A stretch of DNA of 35,082 nucleotides. Source: Elusimicrobiota bacterium (lineage in GTDB: Bacteria > Elusimicrobiota > Elusimicrobia > UBA1565). Shown here one piece after another: positions 27,782 to 35,082 of this stretch. The position numbers and the translations under genes were made by a program. The stretch covers positions 28,541 through 63,622 of the forward strand of contig DMEZ01000027.1 of NCBI GenBank assembly GCA_003450735.1, read 5' to 3'. The notes beneath the pieces were generated by a model. The model was not told where the DNA came from. It was given only the letters and a program-made list of their open reading frames with translations, and did not search any database. How positions within the stretch are numbered: the stretch's first letter is position 1; every line of letters starts with the position of its first letter.

Positions 27782-28694
27782 GTGAGCCCGCCCCCGCCCC
27801 GAAGTGCCGGTCGAGGTCGTTGACGTACTCGAGCCCCAGCTTCGGGCCGTTCACCACGAGCCATTCGGAGACCGATTCCCGTCCAAGAGGTGCTTTCTTC
27901 GAAAGAAGAAGTCCGCGCTGGAGTCCGATCAACTCTTCCCGCGTGAGCACGATATCCCGCAGGGGGCGGTTCAACAGCTCGAGAGCTCCGAGCACCAGCG
28001 GCTCGGGGGCGGGCAAAATAATCCTGTGCGCGCCGCAGGCCGAGGCGACCGCGCGCACGAACTCCGCGAAGGTGAACACCTCGGGCCCGGCGGCGTCGAC
28101 CTCCAGGTTTTCAACCCTCAAAGCCGCGTCGACGATGAGGCGCGCCGCGTCGGAGAGCGTGACCGGCTGCAGGGAGCAGGCACCCCGGCCCGGCAGCAGG
28201 AAGAGGGGGAACTTCCGCAGGAGCCAGGCGATGTTGTTCGTCAGCACGTCGCCCGGGCCCACGACCAGGGTCGGGCGGACGATGGCGCAGCTTAAGCCGC
28301 TGTCCCGGACTTTCCGCTCCACCGCGGCTTTCCCGGCGTAATACCCCAGGTCCGGCGCGTCGGAGGCGTTGGAGACGCTCACGTGGACGAGCCGGCCCAC
28401 GCGGGCGCGGGCCGCCGCCGAGAGGAGGGCGGCGGAGTTCCGGACGGCCGTGTCGAAACCCAGGCCGGCCCAGGGGAAACGGACCCAGTACGTGTTGATG
28501 AAGGCGTACGCGCCCGAGAGCTGTTCGGCGAGGCGCTCCGCGTCGAAGCGCAGGGGCGCGCTCGTGATCTTCGTCCCTTCCGGGGGGCGCCGGTTCGTCA
28601 GGGTGTGGACGGCGAAGCCGCGGCGCAGGCACTCCTCCGCGACCGCCGCGCCGATGTAGCTGAAGGCTCCCGTCACGACGATGCGCCCGCTCAT
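27756..28694 (-). CDS. NAD(P)-binding SDR-family protein (NmrA/epimerase-like)
   Basis: This 312-aa extended or atypical SDR has the nucleotide motif VTGAFSYIGAAVAEE near residues 6-20 and YYAGKAAVE as the Tyr-x3-Lys catalytic pair. The middle part (VRPTLVVGPGD) is typical of NmrA-like and complex I assembly-like SDRs. Substrate unknown. ATG 28694 overlaps the stop of the upstream DUF4096 fragment as ATGA. There is no Shine-Dalgarno, and a TATGAT box on the minus strand ends 12 nt upstream, so it has its own promoter. The 3' ends of this gene and the kinase-like gene overlap tail to tail by 26 nt. Confidence 0.85.
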   Translation of the reverse strand: MSGRIVVTGAFSYIGAAVAEECLRRGFAVHTLTNRRPPEGTKITSAPLRFDAERLAEQLSGAYAFINTYWVRFPWAGLGFDTAVRNSAALLSAAARARVGRLVHVSVSNASDAPDLGYYAGKAAVERKVRDSGLSCAIVRPTLVVGPGDVLTNNIAWLLRKFPLFLLPGRGACSLQPVTLSDAARLIVDAALRVENLEVDAAGPEVFTFAEFVRAVASACGAHRIILPAPEPLVLGALELLNRPLRDIVLTREELIGLQRGLLLSKKAPLGRESVSEWLVVNGPKLGLEYVNDLDRHFGAGAGSPIASAPPG

Positions 28695-29173
28695 CGGGGG
28701 GAGCATATCATAGTCCGAGCGCGCGGAAGGAGGCCGGTGGGACGGCCTTTCAATGGCCCGGCCAGCGATGAGAGCAGGCCGAACAGCTCCCAGTACCACC
28801 AGCCGCGCTTCTTGCCAGGCCTATCCGGCAGGGCCTTCAGCCAGGCCTCGAGCTCTTTGTCATCGGCGCGTTCCAGATAGCGCCTCCAAGCGAGGCTCAG
28901 GGAGCCGTCGGCTCCCCAGCGCCGGATGCGCCGCTGGATGGTTCTTGCCGAGCCGAAGCGCTTCGGCAGGGAGCGCCAAGGAAGGCCCGAGCGCAAATGC
29001 CACAAGAGGGCCTCGAGGCAGAGGCGGGAAGGCCGGGCTGGGCGCCCGCCCCTGCGCTCTCGCCGCCGCCAGGGCTGCCGCTTGTCCGGGAGCAGGGACT
29101 CAAGGTCTTCCCAGCAGCGCGCGTTGATGAAGCGGTCCAAGGGGAGGCGGGGGGTGCTCCTATGTTTCTTCAT
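28691..29173 (-). pseudogene. IS5-type transposase N-terminal fragment (DUF4096)
   Basis: This 160-aa frame has the DUF4096 N-terminal domain of IS4/IS5-type transposases: CLEALLWHLRSGLPWRSLPKRFG followed by RTIQRRIRRW is the recognisable core, here at about 52-92 (given as two motifs, SGLPWRSLPKRFG and RTIQRRIRRW). The DDE catalytic half is missing; after residue 115 the sequence is unlike a transposase and the frame ends on the SDR start codon. Start ATG 29173 has GAGGAG 10 nt upstream, and that sequence is part of the inverted repeat at 29184-29207. It is probably the remnant of an insertion sequence, although a stand-alone DUF4096 protein coupled to the SDR gene cannot be excluded. Confidence 0.65.
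28707..28712 (-). promoter_or_regulatory. -10 box for the SDR gene
   Basis: TATGAT on the minus strand, 12 nt before ATG 28694, lies inside the end of the DUF4096 fragment. Leader would be about 5 nt. No -35 match seen. Confidence 0.35.
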
Positions 29174-29183
29174 ACTCCGAAGT

Positions 29184-29207
29184 CTCCTCGGAGGTTTTGT
29201 CGCATCC
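29184..29207 (+). repeat. left copy of 24-bp inverted repeat
   Basis: This 24-bp sequence matches the reverse complement of 32386-32409 at 23 of 24 positions, including 19 in a row (core 29189-29207). It lies directly upstream of the DUF4096 fragment and bounds the caspase region on the left. It may be a transposon end. Confidence 0.85.
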
Positions 29208-29398
29208 TTGGTTCCTCCACCCACAAGTACGTATGAGGAGGGTGAGAAGTTCCCTTCGCGAAGGCCGATGGGGGCGATGGGCGGCAAGCTGCAGCCGGTC
29301 CAGTCGCGGTGCCCGTCGAGCTGAAAAGCCCGCGCGCGTCGTTCGTGTTTCAGCTGTTCGAATCCTGGTCGGGCAGAGAACTTTCAGAACCAGCACTT

Positions 29399-29437
29399 CG
29401 TGCCAGTATATCGTTTGGAGATCGATAGACTGGCACG
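29399..29437. promoter_or_regulatory. long imperfect palindrome upstream of the caspase genes
   Basis: Arms 29399-29413 and 29423-29437 are complementary at 14 of 15 positions around a 9-nt spacer. No T-run follows. It could be an operator, a recombination site or an RNA hairpin. It lies 180 nt before the first caspase start. Confidence 0.7.
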
Positions 29438-29616
29438 ATGTTGTTTGGGACCTGCTTCAGGTTCGAGCAGAGGCTGTGGTGTGGGCTTGAGCCCTCTTGT
29501 GGAAGTCTATGGAAAACTATATCCTACTCGCCTAGGTTGCGACACGACGGACATGTTCTGTCGCCGCTCTAACCTCCTGGTATTGAATGCAAATCCCCGT
29601 GGCAACCAGTATAACG

Positions 29617-30927
29617 ATGGTCCAATCTGCAAGAATCACCGCCATCTTGTCCGTCGCGATTTCAATTGCCGGTTGCGCTACGCCACAGGTCGAAACCAAG
29701 AAATACGAACCGACAGACTTGACTCTCGGTATAGTTCCTACTTGCAGTTTGCTGCAATCAGACACCGATTTCGGTGTCCAACTGACCTCCGCCTTAGAGC
29801 ACTATGGCATGTTCAAAGTCGTGGGCCAGGCCATCCACCCCATGGACAAGAGCTTCGACCTGATTGTAGTCTGCAACGTAATGACTAGCGGTTTAGCCGC
29901 TGTCAATATCAACTCGGCCTACTCCGGGGCACTCATTGTCAACAAAATACAAGATTTCTCTATTTTTTCGCTCGGGAACATCAAGCTGGATGCACGGGCC
30001 ATTGCCGCGAAGTTTGCCCAAACCCTTTCCAGGAATTCTCCAGCCTATAAGATGGTGATGGCCGAGCGGGACTCCTTCCGCAAGGATACAGATAAGGGTA
30101 TGATTGTCGCCAAGGCCCCTGCGATTCGCCCGCATGTCCATTCTGACGTGGACAAACCCAAGTACTCATTCCCCGAGGATGCGAGTCGCTACGCCATTGT
30201 GGTCGGAATCGAGAAGTACCACAATCTTCCCGATGCCGCCTTCGCGGAACGGGACGCCGAAACGGTTCGTGAGCACCTCCTGGCCATGGGTTACCCCTCG
30301 CGAAACGTGGTTCTTCTAACCGGGACGGCGGCCAGCCGTGCAGGCTTGGCTAAGAACCTTGAGACTTGGCTGCCGAACAACGTGAAGGAAAACGGCTTAG
30401 TTTTCTTTTACTACGCGGGCCACGGCGCGCCAGACCCGACAAGCGGCGAGACCTATATCGTCCCCTCCGATGGTGACCCTCAGTATCTTGGGGACACGGC
30501 CTATCCCCTCAAACGACTCTATGAGAAACTCGCCGCCCTCAAGGCTCGGCAGGTCGTGGTAGTGCTAGATTCCTGCTTCTCTGGAGCGGGCGGACGGTCC
30601 GTCTTGGCTAAAGGCGCGCGTCCTCTTGTGATGACGACGGACATGAATGGGCCTGTCGACGGAAAAGCGCTCGTTGTCTTTTCGGCAGCGGAGGGCAATC
30701 AGATCTCCGGGACATTAGATGAGCAGGGGCACGGCCTCTTCACATATTACTTCCTGCGAGGGCTCAATGGCGCCGCGAAAGACATCAGTGGCACAGTAAC
30801 CGTCGATTCCCTCTACGCTTACGTTCGCCCAAACGTCCAAGACTCGGCCAGGAAGGACAACCGCCAGCAGAATCCCTTAATCCTGCCCGCAACGATGGGG
30901 GAGAGGGGCAATTGGAAGCTCCGGTGA
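29617..30927 (+). CDS. caspase-family (C14) lipoprotein, catalytic dyad intact
   Basis: This 436-aa protein has a lipoprotein signal (lipobox SIAGC, Cys20), an N-terminal domain of about 165 residues that I do not recognise, and a caspase fold from about residue 200 (RYAIVVGIEKYHNLPDA). The catalytic His269 is in YYAGHGAP and Cys320 is in VLDSCFSG, 51 residues apart, so the protease should be active, most likely with Lys/Arg or Asp preference unknown. Ala follows the lipid Cys, which favours the outer membrane. Start 29617 is chosen because it gives a normal 19-residue signal; 29587 would add ten residues. GC is lower than the flanks. Its TGA overlaps the GTG of the next gene. Confidence 0.88.
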   Translation: MVQSARITAILSVAISIAGCATPQVETKKYEPTDLTLGIVPTCSLLQSDTDFGVQLTSALEHYGMFKVVGQAIHPMDKSFDLIVVCNVMTSGLAAVNINSAYSGALIVNKIQDFSIFSLGNIKLDARAIAAKFAQTLSRNSPAYKMVMAERDSFRKDTDKGMIVAKAPAIRPHVHSDVDKPKYSFPEDASRYAIVVGIEKYHNLPDAAFAERDAETVREHLLAMGYPSRNVVLLTGTAASRAGLAKNLETWLPNNVKENGLVFFYYAGHGAPDPTSGETYIVPSDGDPQYLGDTAYPLKRLYEKLAALKARQVVVVLDSCFSGAGGRSVLAKGARPLVMTTDMNGPVDGKALVVFSAAEGNQISGTLDEQGHGLFTYYFLRGLNGAAKDISGTVTVDSLYAYVRPNVQDSARKDNRQQNPLILPATMGERGNWKLR

Positions 30928-32249
30928 GCCGACTTTTCTCCGGAATCAAAGAGCGGATTACAGGGAATCCCCTCGAGACCCTGGGCGCGCTGTTTGTCGC
31001 AATCCTGATGACCGGTTGCGCCATGTCAAAGGCATACAGACCGACAGATTTGACTCTGGGCATTGACCCCAGCTGCAGTTCGGTCGAAGTATACCACGGC
31101 CTCGACGTCAAGATTGCCGCCACCTTGAAACGCTATGGCGTATTCAAGGCCCTGGGCCAGGCCACCCACTCCATGGACAAGAGCTTCGACTTGATTGTCG
31201 TCTGTCCAGAGGACAACGGTACCACCAGTTTGAATGTCAAATCCGCCTACTACGGAACCGACTTTTTCAATGAGGCAATCGCAACCGTTGTGTTTGGCAA
31301 GTGGTTTGGGCACTTCATGAGGTTCAACGAAGCGCATATCTTCTCCACAATTGCTCAGACCTTTTCTGAAGGTTCTCCAGCTCATAGGATGGTGATGGCC
31401 GAACGGGAATCATTCCGCAAGGGCACAGACAATGGCCCGATGCCCGCCAAGCCCCCTGCGATCCACTCGCAGGTCCATTCTGATATGGATAAGCCTGAGT
31501 ACTCGATCCCCGACGACCCGAACCGCTACGCCATTGTGGTCGGAATCGAGAAGTATCCCAATCTTCCCGATGCCGCCTTCGCGGAACGGGACGCCGAAAC
31601 GGTTCGTGAGCACCTCCTGGCCATGGGTTACCCCTCGCGAAACGTGGTTCTTCTAACCGGTACGGCGGCCAGCCGTGCAGGCTTGGCGAAGAACCTTGAG
31701 ACCTGGCTGCCGAACAACGTGAAGGAGAACGGCTCAGTATTCTTTTACTACGCGGGCTACGGTGCTCCGGACCCGACAAACGACGAGACCTATATCGTCC
31801 CCTCGGACGGTGACCCTCAATATCTTGCGGACACGGCCTATCCCCTCAAACGACTCTACGAGAAGCTCTCCGCCCTCAAGGCCCGGCAGATTGTGGTGGT
31901 GCTTGACTCCTGCTTCTCTGGATCAGGCGGACGGTCCGTCCTCGCTAAGGGGACGCGGCCCCTGGTCATGAAAGTCGACACCGCTACGGTGCCTCAGGAT
32001 CTGACAATCTTTGCGGCGGCCTCGGGCAGTCAAATCACGGGCACGCTTGAAGACCAGGGACATGGGACATTCACCTACTTCTTCCTCAAGGGCTTGAGCG
32101 GGGCGGCCAAGGACAGTTCGGGCGCGGTCACGGCCAATAGCCTCTACACCTACCTAAAGCCCAAGGTCCAGGATGCGGCGAAGCGGCAAAATCGGGATCA
32201 AGAGCCTATCCTGCACACCCAAGGCGACCAGGAACTCGTCCGGTTCTGA
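30924..32249 (+). CDS. caspase-family lipoprotein with catalytic His replaced by Tyr
   Basis: This 441-aa paralogue of the preceding gene has a lipoprotein signal (lipobox LMTGC), a diverged copy of the same N-terminal domain (PTDLTLGI, MDKSFDLIVV and MVMAERESFRKG are shared) and a caspase domain. Cys330 (VLDSCFSG) is kept, but the His of YYAGHG is Tyr279 (codon TAC at 31758-31760), so the dyad is broken and this is probably a pseudo-caspase. The rest of the domain is nearly identical to its neighbour, so it is not a decayed gene. GTG 30924 overlaps the previous stop as GTGA and has GGAAG 5 nt upstream; TTG 30912 is less likely. It may regulate or dimerise with the first protein; that is inference. 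Confidence 0.87.
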   Translation: MSRLFSGIKERITGNPLETLGALFVAILMTGCAMSKAYRPTDLTLGIDPSCSSVEVYHGLDVKIAATLKRYGVFKALGQATHSMDKSFDLIVVCPEDNGTTSLNVKSAYYGTDFFNEAIATVVFGKWFGHFMRFNEAHIFSTIAQTFSEGSPAHRMVMAERESFRKGTDNGPMPAKPPAIHSQVHSDMDKPEYSIPDDPNRYAIVVGIEKYPNLPDAAFAERDAETVREHLLAMGYPSRNVVLLTGTAASRAGLAKNLETWLPNNVKENGSVFFYYAGYGAPDPTNDETYIVPSDGDPQYLADTAYPLKRLYEKLSALKARQIVVVLDSCFSGSGGRSVLAKGTRPLVMKVDTATVPQDLTIFAAASGSQITGTLEDQGHGTFTYFFLKGLSGAAKDSSGAVTANSLYTYLKPKVQDAAKRQNRDQEPILHTQGDQELVRF

Positions 32250-32610
32250 CGGGGCGGTTCGAGCATCATCCTATTCGGGTTGTGGATAACCCGTCAGAAC
32301 TTCCCATCCGAGCGACATAAGCGGGTTTTGGGCCCTCAGCCAGGTTCTGATAATGTCTGTTTCCCCCAGGGATCCGGCGACGGCCGGATGCGACAAAACC
32401 TCCGACGAGGTTCCGCTAAACATAAATATCCATAGGGCCCCCCCGGGTTCGGCGCCGGGTCTCCGGCGGCCAAGGCCGGCCTGGTGACGCTCAAGCGCCC
32501 GCTCTCCCCCATCGCCCGCCGCTGACCGGCTGGGACCAAAGTCCTACCAAGTCGTAGGCCGTTGCTCACGTGAGGATTCCGGAGTCTGCTGTTAGACTAT
32601 CCGCATAAGC
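32250..32610. other. gene-free stretch after the caspase pair
   Basis: No convincing gene. A small hairpin (32276-32281 with 32288-32293, 6-nt loop, no T-run) may weakly end the caspase transcript. The right inverted repeat is at 32386-32409; about 22 nt beyond it is CATAGG followed by a C-run, similar in order and spacing to the start of the DUF4096 fragment on the other side. GC content rises to the genomic level from about 32430. Confidence 0.6.
32386..32409 (-). repeat. right copy of 24-bp inverted repeat
   Basis: This is the partner of 29184-29207 in opposite orientation, with one mismatch (at 32406). The two copies enclose about 3.2 kb containing only the caspase genes and their upstream region. 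Confidence 0.85.
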
Positions 32611-33534
32611 ATGCGAACCGGCCTCCTTCGAGTCGTCATCGGCCTCCTGCTCCTCGCCTGCGCGGCGCCCTCCGTGCAGGCCCAGGGCGAGTGGCGCGCA
32701 GTGCGCCCCATCCCCATCCGGAAGCTCCAGCCTCCCGACGGCGCGACCTACCCCCAGGTCCAGGCCCTCGTGCGCGGCGTCGTCGAGGAGCTGGCCCAGG
32801 AGGCCGGCCTGCCCAAAGGGAAGACCCTGCGCGTCCACGTGGCCGGGCACGGCCGGGAGTCCTCCGCAGAGGACATCTGGCAGAACGTCATCACGATGGC
32901 CCGGGTCGCGGGGGCCGACGCGGCCGTCGCCCTCGATTTCCCCGAGCTGCGAGGGCCGGGCGAGGAGCTCACCTGGCACTGGCGCAGCATCAAGGCCGGC
33001 AACAAGACCGCCCTCGCCGTCGCCGCCCTGAACGCCGCCCCCGGCGCCGAGGTCTGGTCCATGCGCGGCGAGAGCGCCATGGCCGAGAACATCGTGCGCA
33101 TGTACGACATGGCCGCGCCCGAGCTCAAGCCCCTCATCCGGGTGAGCCGGAACATCGTCATGGACTCCTACCCCTTCGCGCAGGCGCCGTTCATGCCCAA
33201 GGAGATCCCCGCCGGGTTCCTCGCCCAGGTGGGCGGGACGGTGTACCTCAACTTCACGAAGTTCGGGCACTGGAGCAACCCGCTCAAGGGCGGCCCCAAG
33301 CTCGTCAACATCTGCGTGGCCCCGGGCGGGCAGGCCGTCTCCCACGGCTGGTACGAGGTCGTCGAGGAGTCCCGCCTGCTCGAGGAGCTCGAGATCTCGG
33401 GCGCTTCCCGCGAGAGGGTCGAGGCCTTCGCCCGGAAGATCGGCACCTGCCGCTACTTCCACGACCTGCTCGACGGCCTGAGCCAGACGGAGCTCCCCAA
33501 CGGGGACCGACCCTCGCCCATCCCCCGCTTCTAG
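32611..33534 (+). CDS. secreted protein of unknown family
   Basis: I do not recognise this 307-aa protein. It has a signal peptide (1-24, ending SVQA), a helical N-terminal third, and a central section with several His and Trp residues (WHWRSIKAGNK, HWSNPLKGGPK). A late segment, TYLNF-like strands and CVAPGGQAVSHGWYEVVEE, suggests a compact mixed fold. Two Cys residues (near 239 and 283) could form a disulfide. The next gene starts directly after its stop codon, with no gap, so the two form an operon and this protein may work with a transporter. There is no Shine-Dalgarno at ATG 32611. Confidence 0.7.
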   Translation: MRTGLLRVVIGLLLLACAAPSVQAQGEWRAVRPIPIRKLQPPDGATYPQVQALVRGVVEELAQEAGLPKGKTLRVHVAGHGRESSAEDIWQNVITMARVAGADAAVALDFPELRGPGEELTWHWRSIKAGNKTALAVAALNAAPGAEVWSMRGESAMAENIVRMYDMAAPELKPLIRVSRNIVMDSYPFAQAPFMPKEIPAGFLAQVGGTVYLNFTKFGHWSNPLKGGPKLVNICVAPGGQAVSHGWYEVVEESRLLEELEISGASRERVEAFARKIGTCRYFHDLLDGLSQTELPNGDRPSPIPRF

Positions 33535-35082
33535 ATGATCCTGGCGCTCTCCCCGCTCGATTGGGCGGTCATCGCACTCTACCTGGCCTTCTCCGTCGCC
33601 ATCGGCCTGTGGTTCTCCAAGAAGGGCTCCGGCGGCCTGGCCGAGTACTTCGTGGCGGGCCGCGAGGGCACCTGGTGGCTGGCCGGGGGCTCCATGGTGG
33701 CCACGACCTTCGCGGCCGACACCCCGCTCGTCATCTCGGCCCTCGTGCGCACCCAGGGTTTGCAGGGCAACTGGTACTGGTGGAGCAGCGTCATGGGCGG
33801 GGTGCTCTGCGTCTTCTTCTTCGCCCGGCTCTGGCGCCGGGCCAACATCATCACGGACGCGGAGTTCATGGAGCTGCGCTACGCCGGCGCCGCGGGCACC
33901 TTCCTGCGAGGCTACTACGCCTTCTTCCGCGCGGTGGTGTGCAACGCCATCGTGATGGGCTGGGTGATCCTGGCCATGTACAAGATCGTGTTCGTCCTGC
34001 TGGGCTGGCCCAAGGGCCCCTCGGTCTGGGGGCTCGTCGGCGTCTCGGTCGTCTACATCTTCTTTTCCGGGCTCTGGGGCGTGCTCGCGACGGACTTCTT
34101 CCAGTTCCTCCTGGCCATGGCCGGCTGCATCATCCTCGCGGGGCTGGTCTTGGTCGACGCGGGCGGGCCGCAGGCGCTCCTCGAGAAGGCCGCCGCGGCG
34201 GCACAGGCCGCGGCCGCCGCGGGCACGCAGTCGCCCGTGGTCGCGGGAGACCAGCTCGCCAACGTCTTCCCCAACTTCCAGTCCTCCGACCTCGCGGTGC
34301 TGACCTTCTTCACCCTGATCTTCCTGCAGTGGTGGCAGAGCGCCCAGGGCGACGGCTTCCTGGCCCAGCGCCTCTTCTCCTGCAAAAACGAGAAGCACTC
34401 CGTGCTCGCGGTGCTCTTCTACAGCTTCCTGCACTACGCGGTGCGGCCCTGGCCCTGGATCATCGTCGGGGTGGGCTCGCTGATCTATTTCCCGGACCTC
34501 GCCGACCCCGAGACGGCCTACCCGCTCATGATGATCAAGTTCCTTCCCAACGGCCTGAGAGGGATGCTGGTGGCGGGGTTTTTGGCGGCCTTCATGTCCA
34601 CCATCGCCACGCACATCAACCTGGGCGCCTCCTACCTGGTCAGCGACCTCTACAAGCGCTTTTTGGTCCGCGACGCTTCGGAGCGTCACTATCTTTGGGT
34701 GTCCCGCGCCGGCATCCTGGTGATGACCGCGCTGGCCGGAGTCGTGTGCCTGCTCATGAAGTCCGTCTACACCGCGTGGCTGCTGGCCTCCGCGCTCATG
34801 GCCGGCCCAGCCATCATCGTGCTCTTGCGCTGGTACTGGTGGCGCATCAACGCGGCGGCGGAGATCGCGGCCCTGCTCAGCGCCCTGATCCTGGCCCTTG
34901 CGCTCGTGAAGTCCTCCTTCCTGGGAGGGGACCAGCACTACGCTTTCCGCCTGCTCATCATGATCGGCGTCTGCACCGGAACGGCCCTGGCCGCCGCCTT
35001 CCTCACCCAGCCCGAGCCCGAGGAGCATCTGGAGAAGTTCTTCCGCCGGGTCCGGCCGGGCGGCTGGTGGGGCCCCATCGCG
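33535..35082 (+). CDS. sodium:solute symporter family protein (3' end missing)
   Basis: This is a transporter of the SSS family (LeuT fold), cut by the window edge after 516 residues. It begins LDWAVIALYLAFSVAIGLWFSKKG, typical of TM1 in the family (shown here as LAFSVAIGLWFSKKG), then YFVAGREGTWWLAGGSM in TM2. The SSS signature is near 345-375 (GMLVAGFLAAFMSTIATHINLG). At least eleven hydrophobic segments can be seen. An Ala-rich loop at about 216-230 is unusual. The substrate could be a sugar, amino acid, proline or organic acid. ATG 33535 abuts the stop of the upstream gene. Confidence 0.92.
   Translation, partial: MILALSPLDWAVIALYLAFSVAIGLWFSKKGSGGLAEYFVAGREGTWWLAGGSMVATTFAADTPLVISALVRTQGLQGNWYWWSSVMGGVLCVFFFARLWRRANIITDAEFMELRYAGAAGTFLRGYYAFFRAVVCNAIVMGWVILAMYKIVFVLLGWPKGPSVWGLVGVSVVYIFFSGLWGVLATDFFQFLLAMAGCIILAGLVLVDAGGPQALLEKAAAAAQAAAAAGTQSPVVAGDQLANVFPNFQSSDLAVLTFFTLIFLQWWQSAQGDGFLAQRLFSCKNEKHSVLAVLFYSFLHYAVRPWPWIIVGVGSLIYFPDLADPETAYPLMMIKFLPNGLRGMLVAGFLAAFMSTIATHINLGASYLVSDLYKRFLVRDASERHYLWVSRAGILVMTALAGVVCLLMKSVYTAWLLASALMAGPAIIVLLRWYWWRINAAAEIAALLSALILALALVKSSFLGGDQHYAFRLLIMIGVCTGTALAAAFLTQPEPEEHLEKFFRRVRPGGWWGPIA

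Larger units (their letters stand above)
29174..29616. other. gene-free stretch before the caspase pair
   Basis: No reading frame here looks real. From left to right it holds the inverted repeat (29184-29207), a tRNA 3'-end-like sequence (29357-29376) inside a possible nested stem (29310-29375), and the long palindrome at 29399-29437. The GC content drops noticeably from about 29340 on. AT-rich boxes such as TATATC near 29518 could be promoter parts, but none is convincing. Confidence 0.6.

Noticed and set aside
26923..28341. Frameshift continuing the kinase N-lobe into a C-lobe
   Set aside because: No HRD or DFG motif appears in any plus-strand frame after 27781; the minus-strand SDR gene fills this space.
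29208..29590. CRISPR or integron attC array in the low-GC region
   Set aside because: Only one palindrome is present; there are no regularly spaced repeats, no attC core consensus that I can confirm, and no integrase gene.

Overview
The window is a GC-rich, gene-dense stretch of a diderm bacterial chromosome: it has TolC/RND efflux, an AsmA-like protein, several lipoproteins and a periplasmic amidase. Very large M48 metalloproteases with a long N-terminal extension, many secreted orphan proteins and a class III cyclase with HAMP and PilZ parts suggest Elusimicrobiota or a similar little-cultured phylum. That placement is inference from gene content, because no rRNA or other marker gene is present.

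Layout, left to right. 1-1245: an ABC exporter (ATPase cut by the window edge, plus permease). 1260-2129: a secreted metallophosphoesterase. 2148-8418, minus strand: one operon of TolC-like channel, periplasmic adaptor, RND pump and a minimal histidine kinase. 8529-10970: an AsmA-like protein. 10975-14731, minus strand: a small lipoprotein, an adenylate cyclase-PilZ protein, and a fusion of a UppP/BacA-like membrane domain to an M28 peptidase, read in that order with overlapping ends. 14786-17586: a cell-wall amidase overlapping moaA. 17745-20669: a 974-aa membrane M48 protease. 20800-22477: a tightly coupled receiver protein, MBL-fold hydrolase and PPC-domain protein, the last apparently starting at CTG. 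22561-25881: a complete three-subunit succinate dehydrogenase/fumarate reductase (sdhCAB) closed by a strong hairpin. 25948-27781: serine acetyltransferase, then a membrane protein carrying only the N-lobe of a Hanks-type kinase. 27756-29173, minus strand: an SDR-family protein preceded by a DUF4096 (IS5-type) transposase fragment.

29184-32409 is the clearest accessory region. It is visibly lower in GC than both flanks and is bounded by a 24-bp inverted repeat (23/24 matches). It encodes two tandem, translationally coupled caspase-family lipoproteins. The first keeps the His/Cys dyad. The second has Tyr in place of the catalytic His but keeps the Cys, so the pair looks like an active caspase plus a pseudo-caspase partner. 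A 102-nt stretch is identical between the two genes although their N-terminal halves have diverged, which points to recent gene conversion. A long imperfect palindrome lies upstream. This module is the best candidate for an undescribed system.

After it, 32611-35082 holds a secreted protein of unknown family followed directly by a sodium:solute symporter that runs off the window. Several genes here lack a Shine-Dalgarno sequence and have a TATNAT-like box 6-8 nt before the start codon, suggesting that leaderless transcripts are common in this organism.
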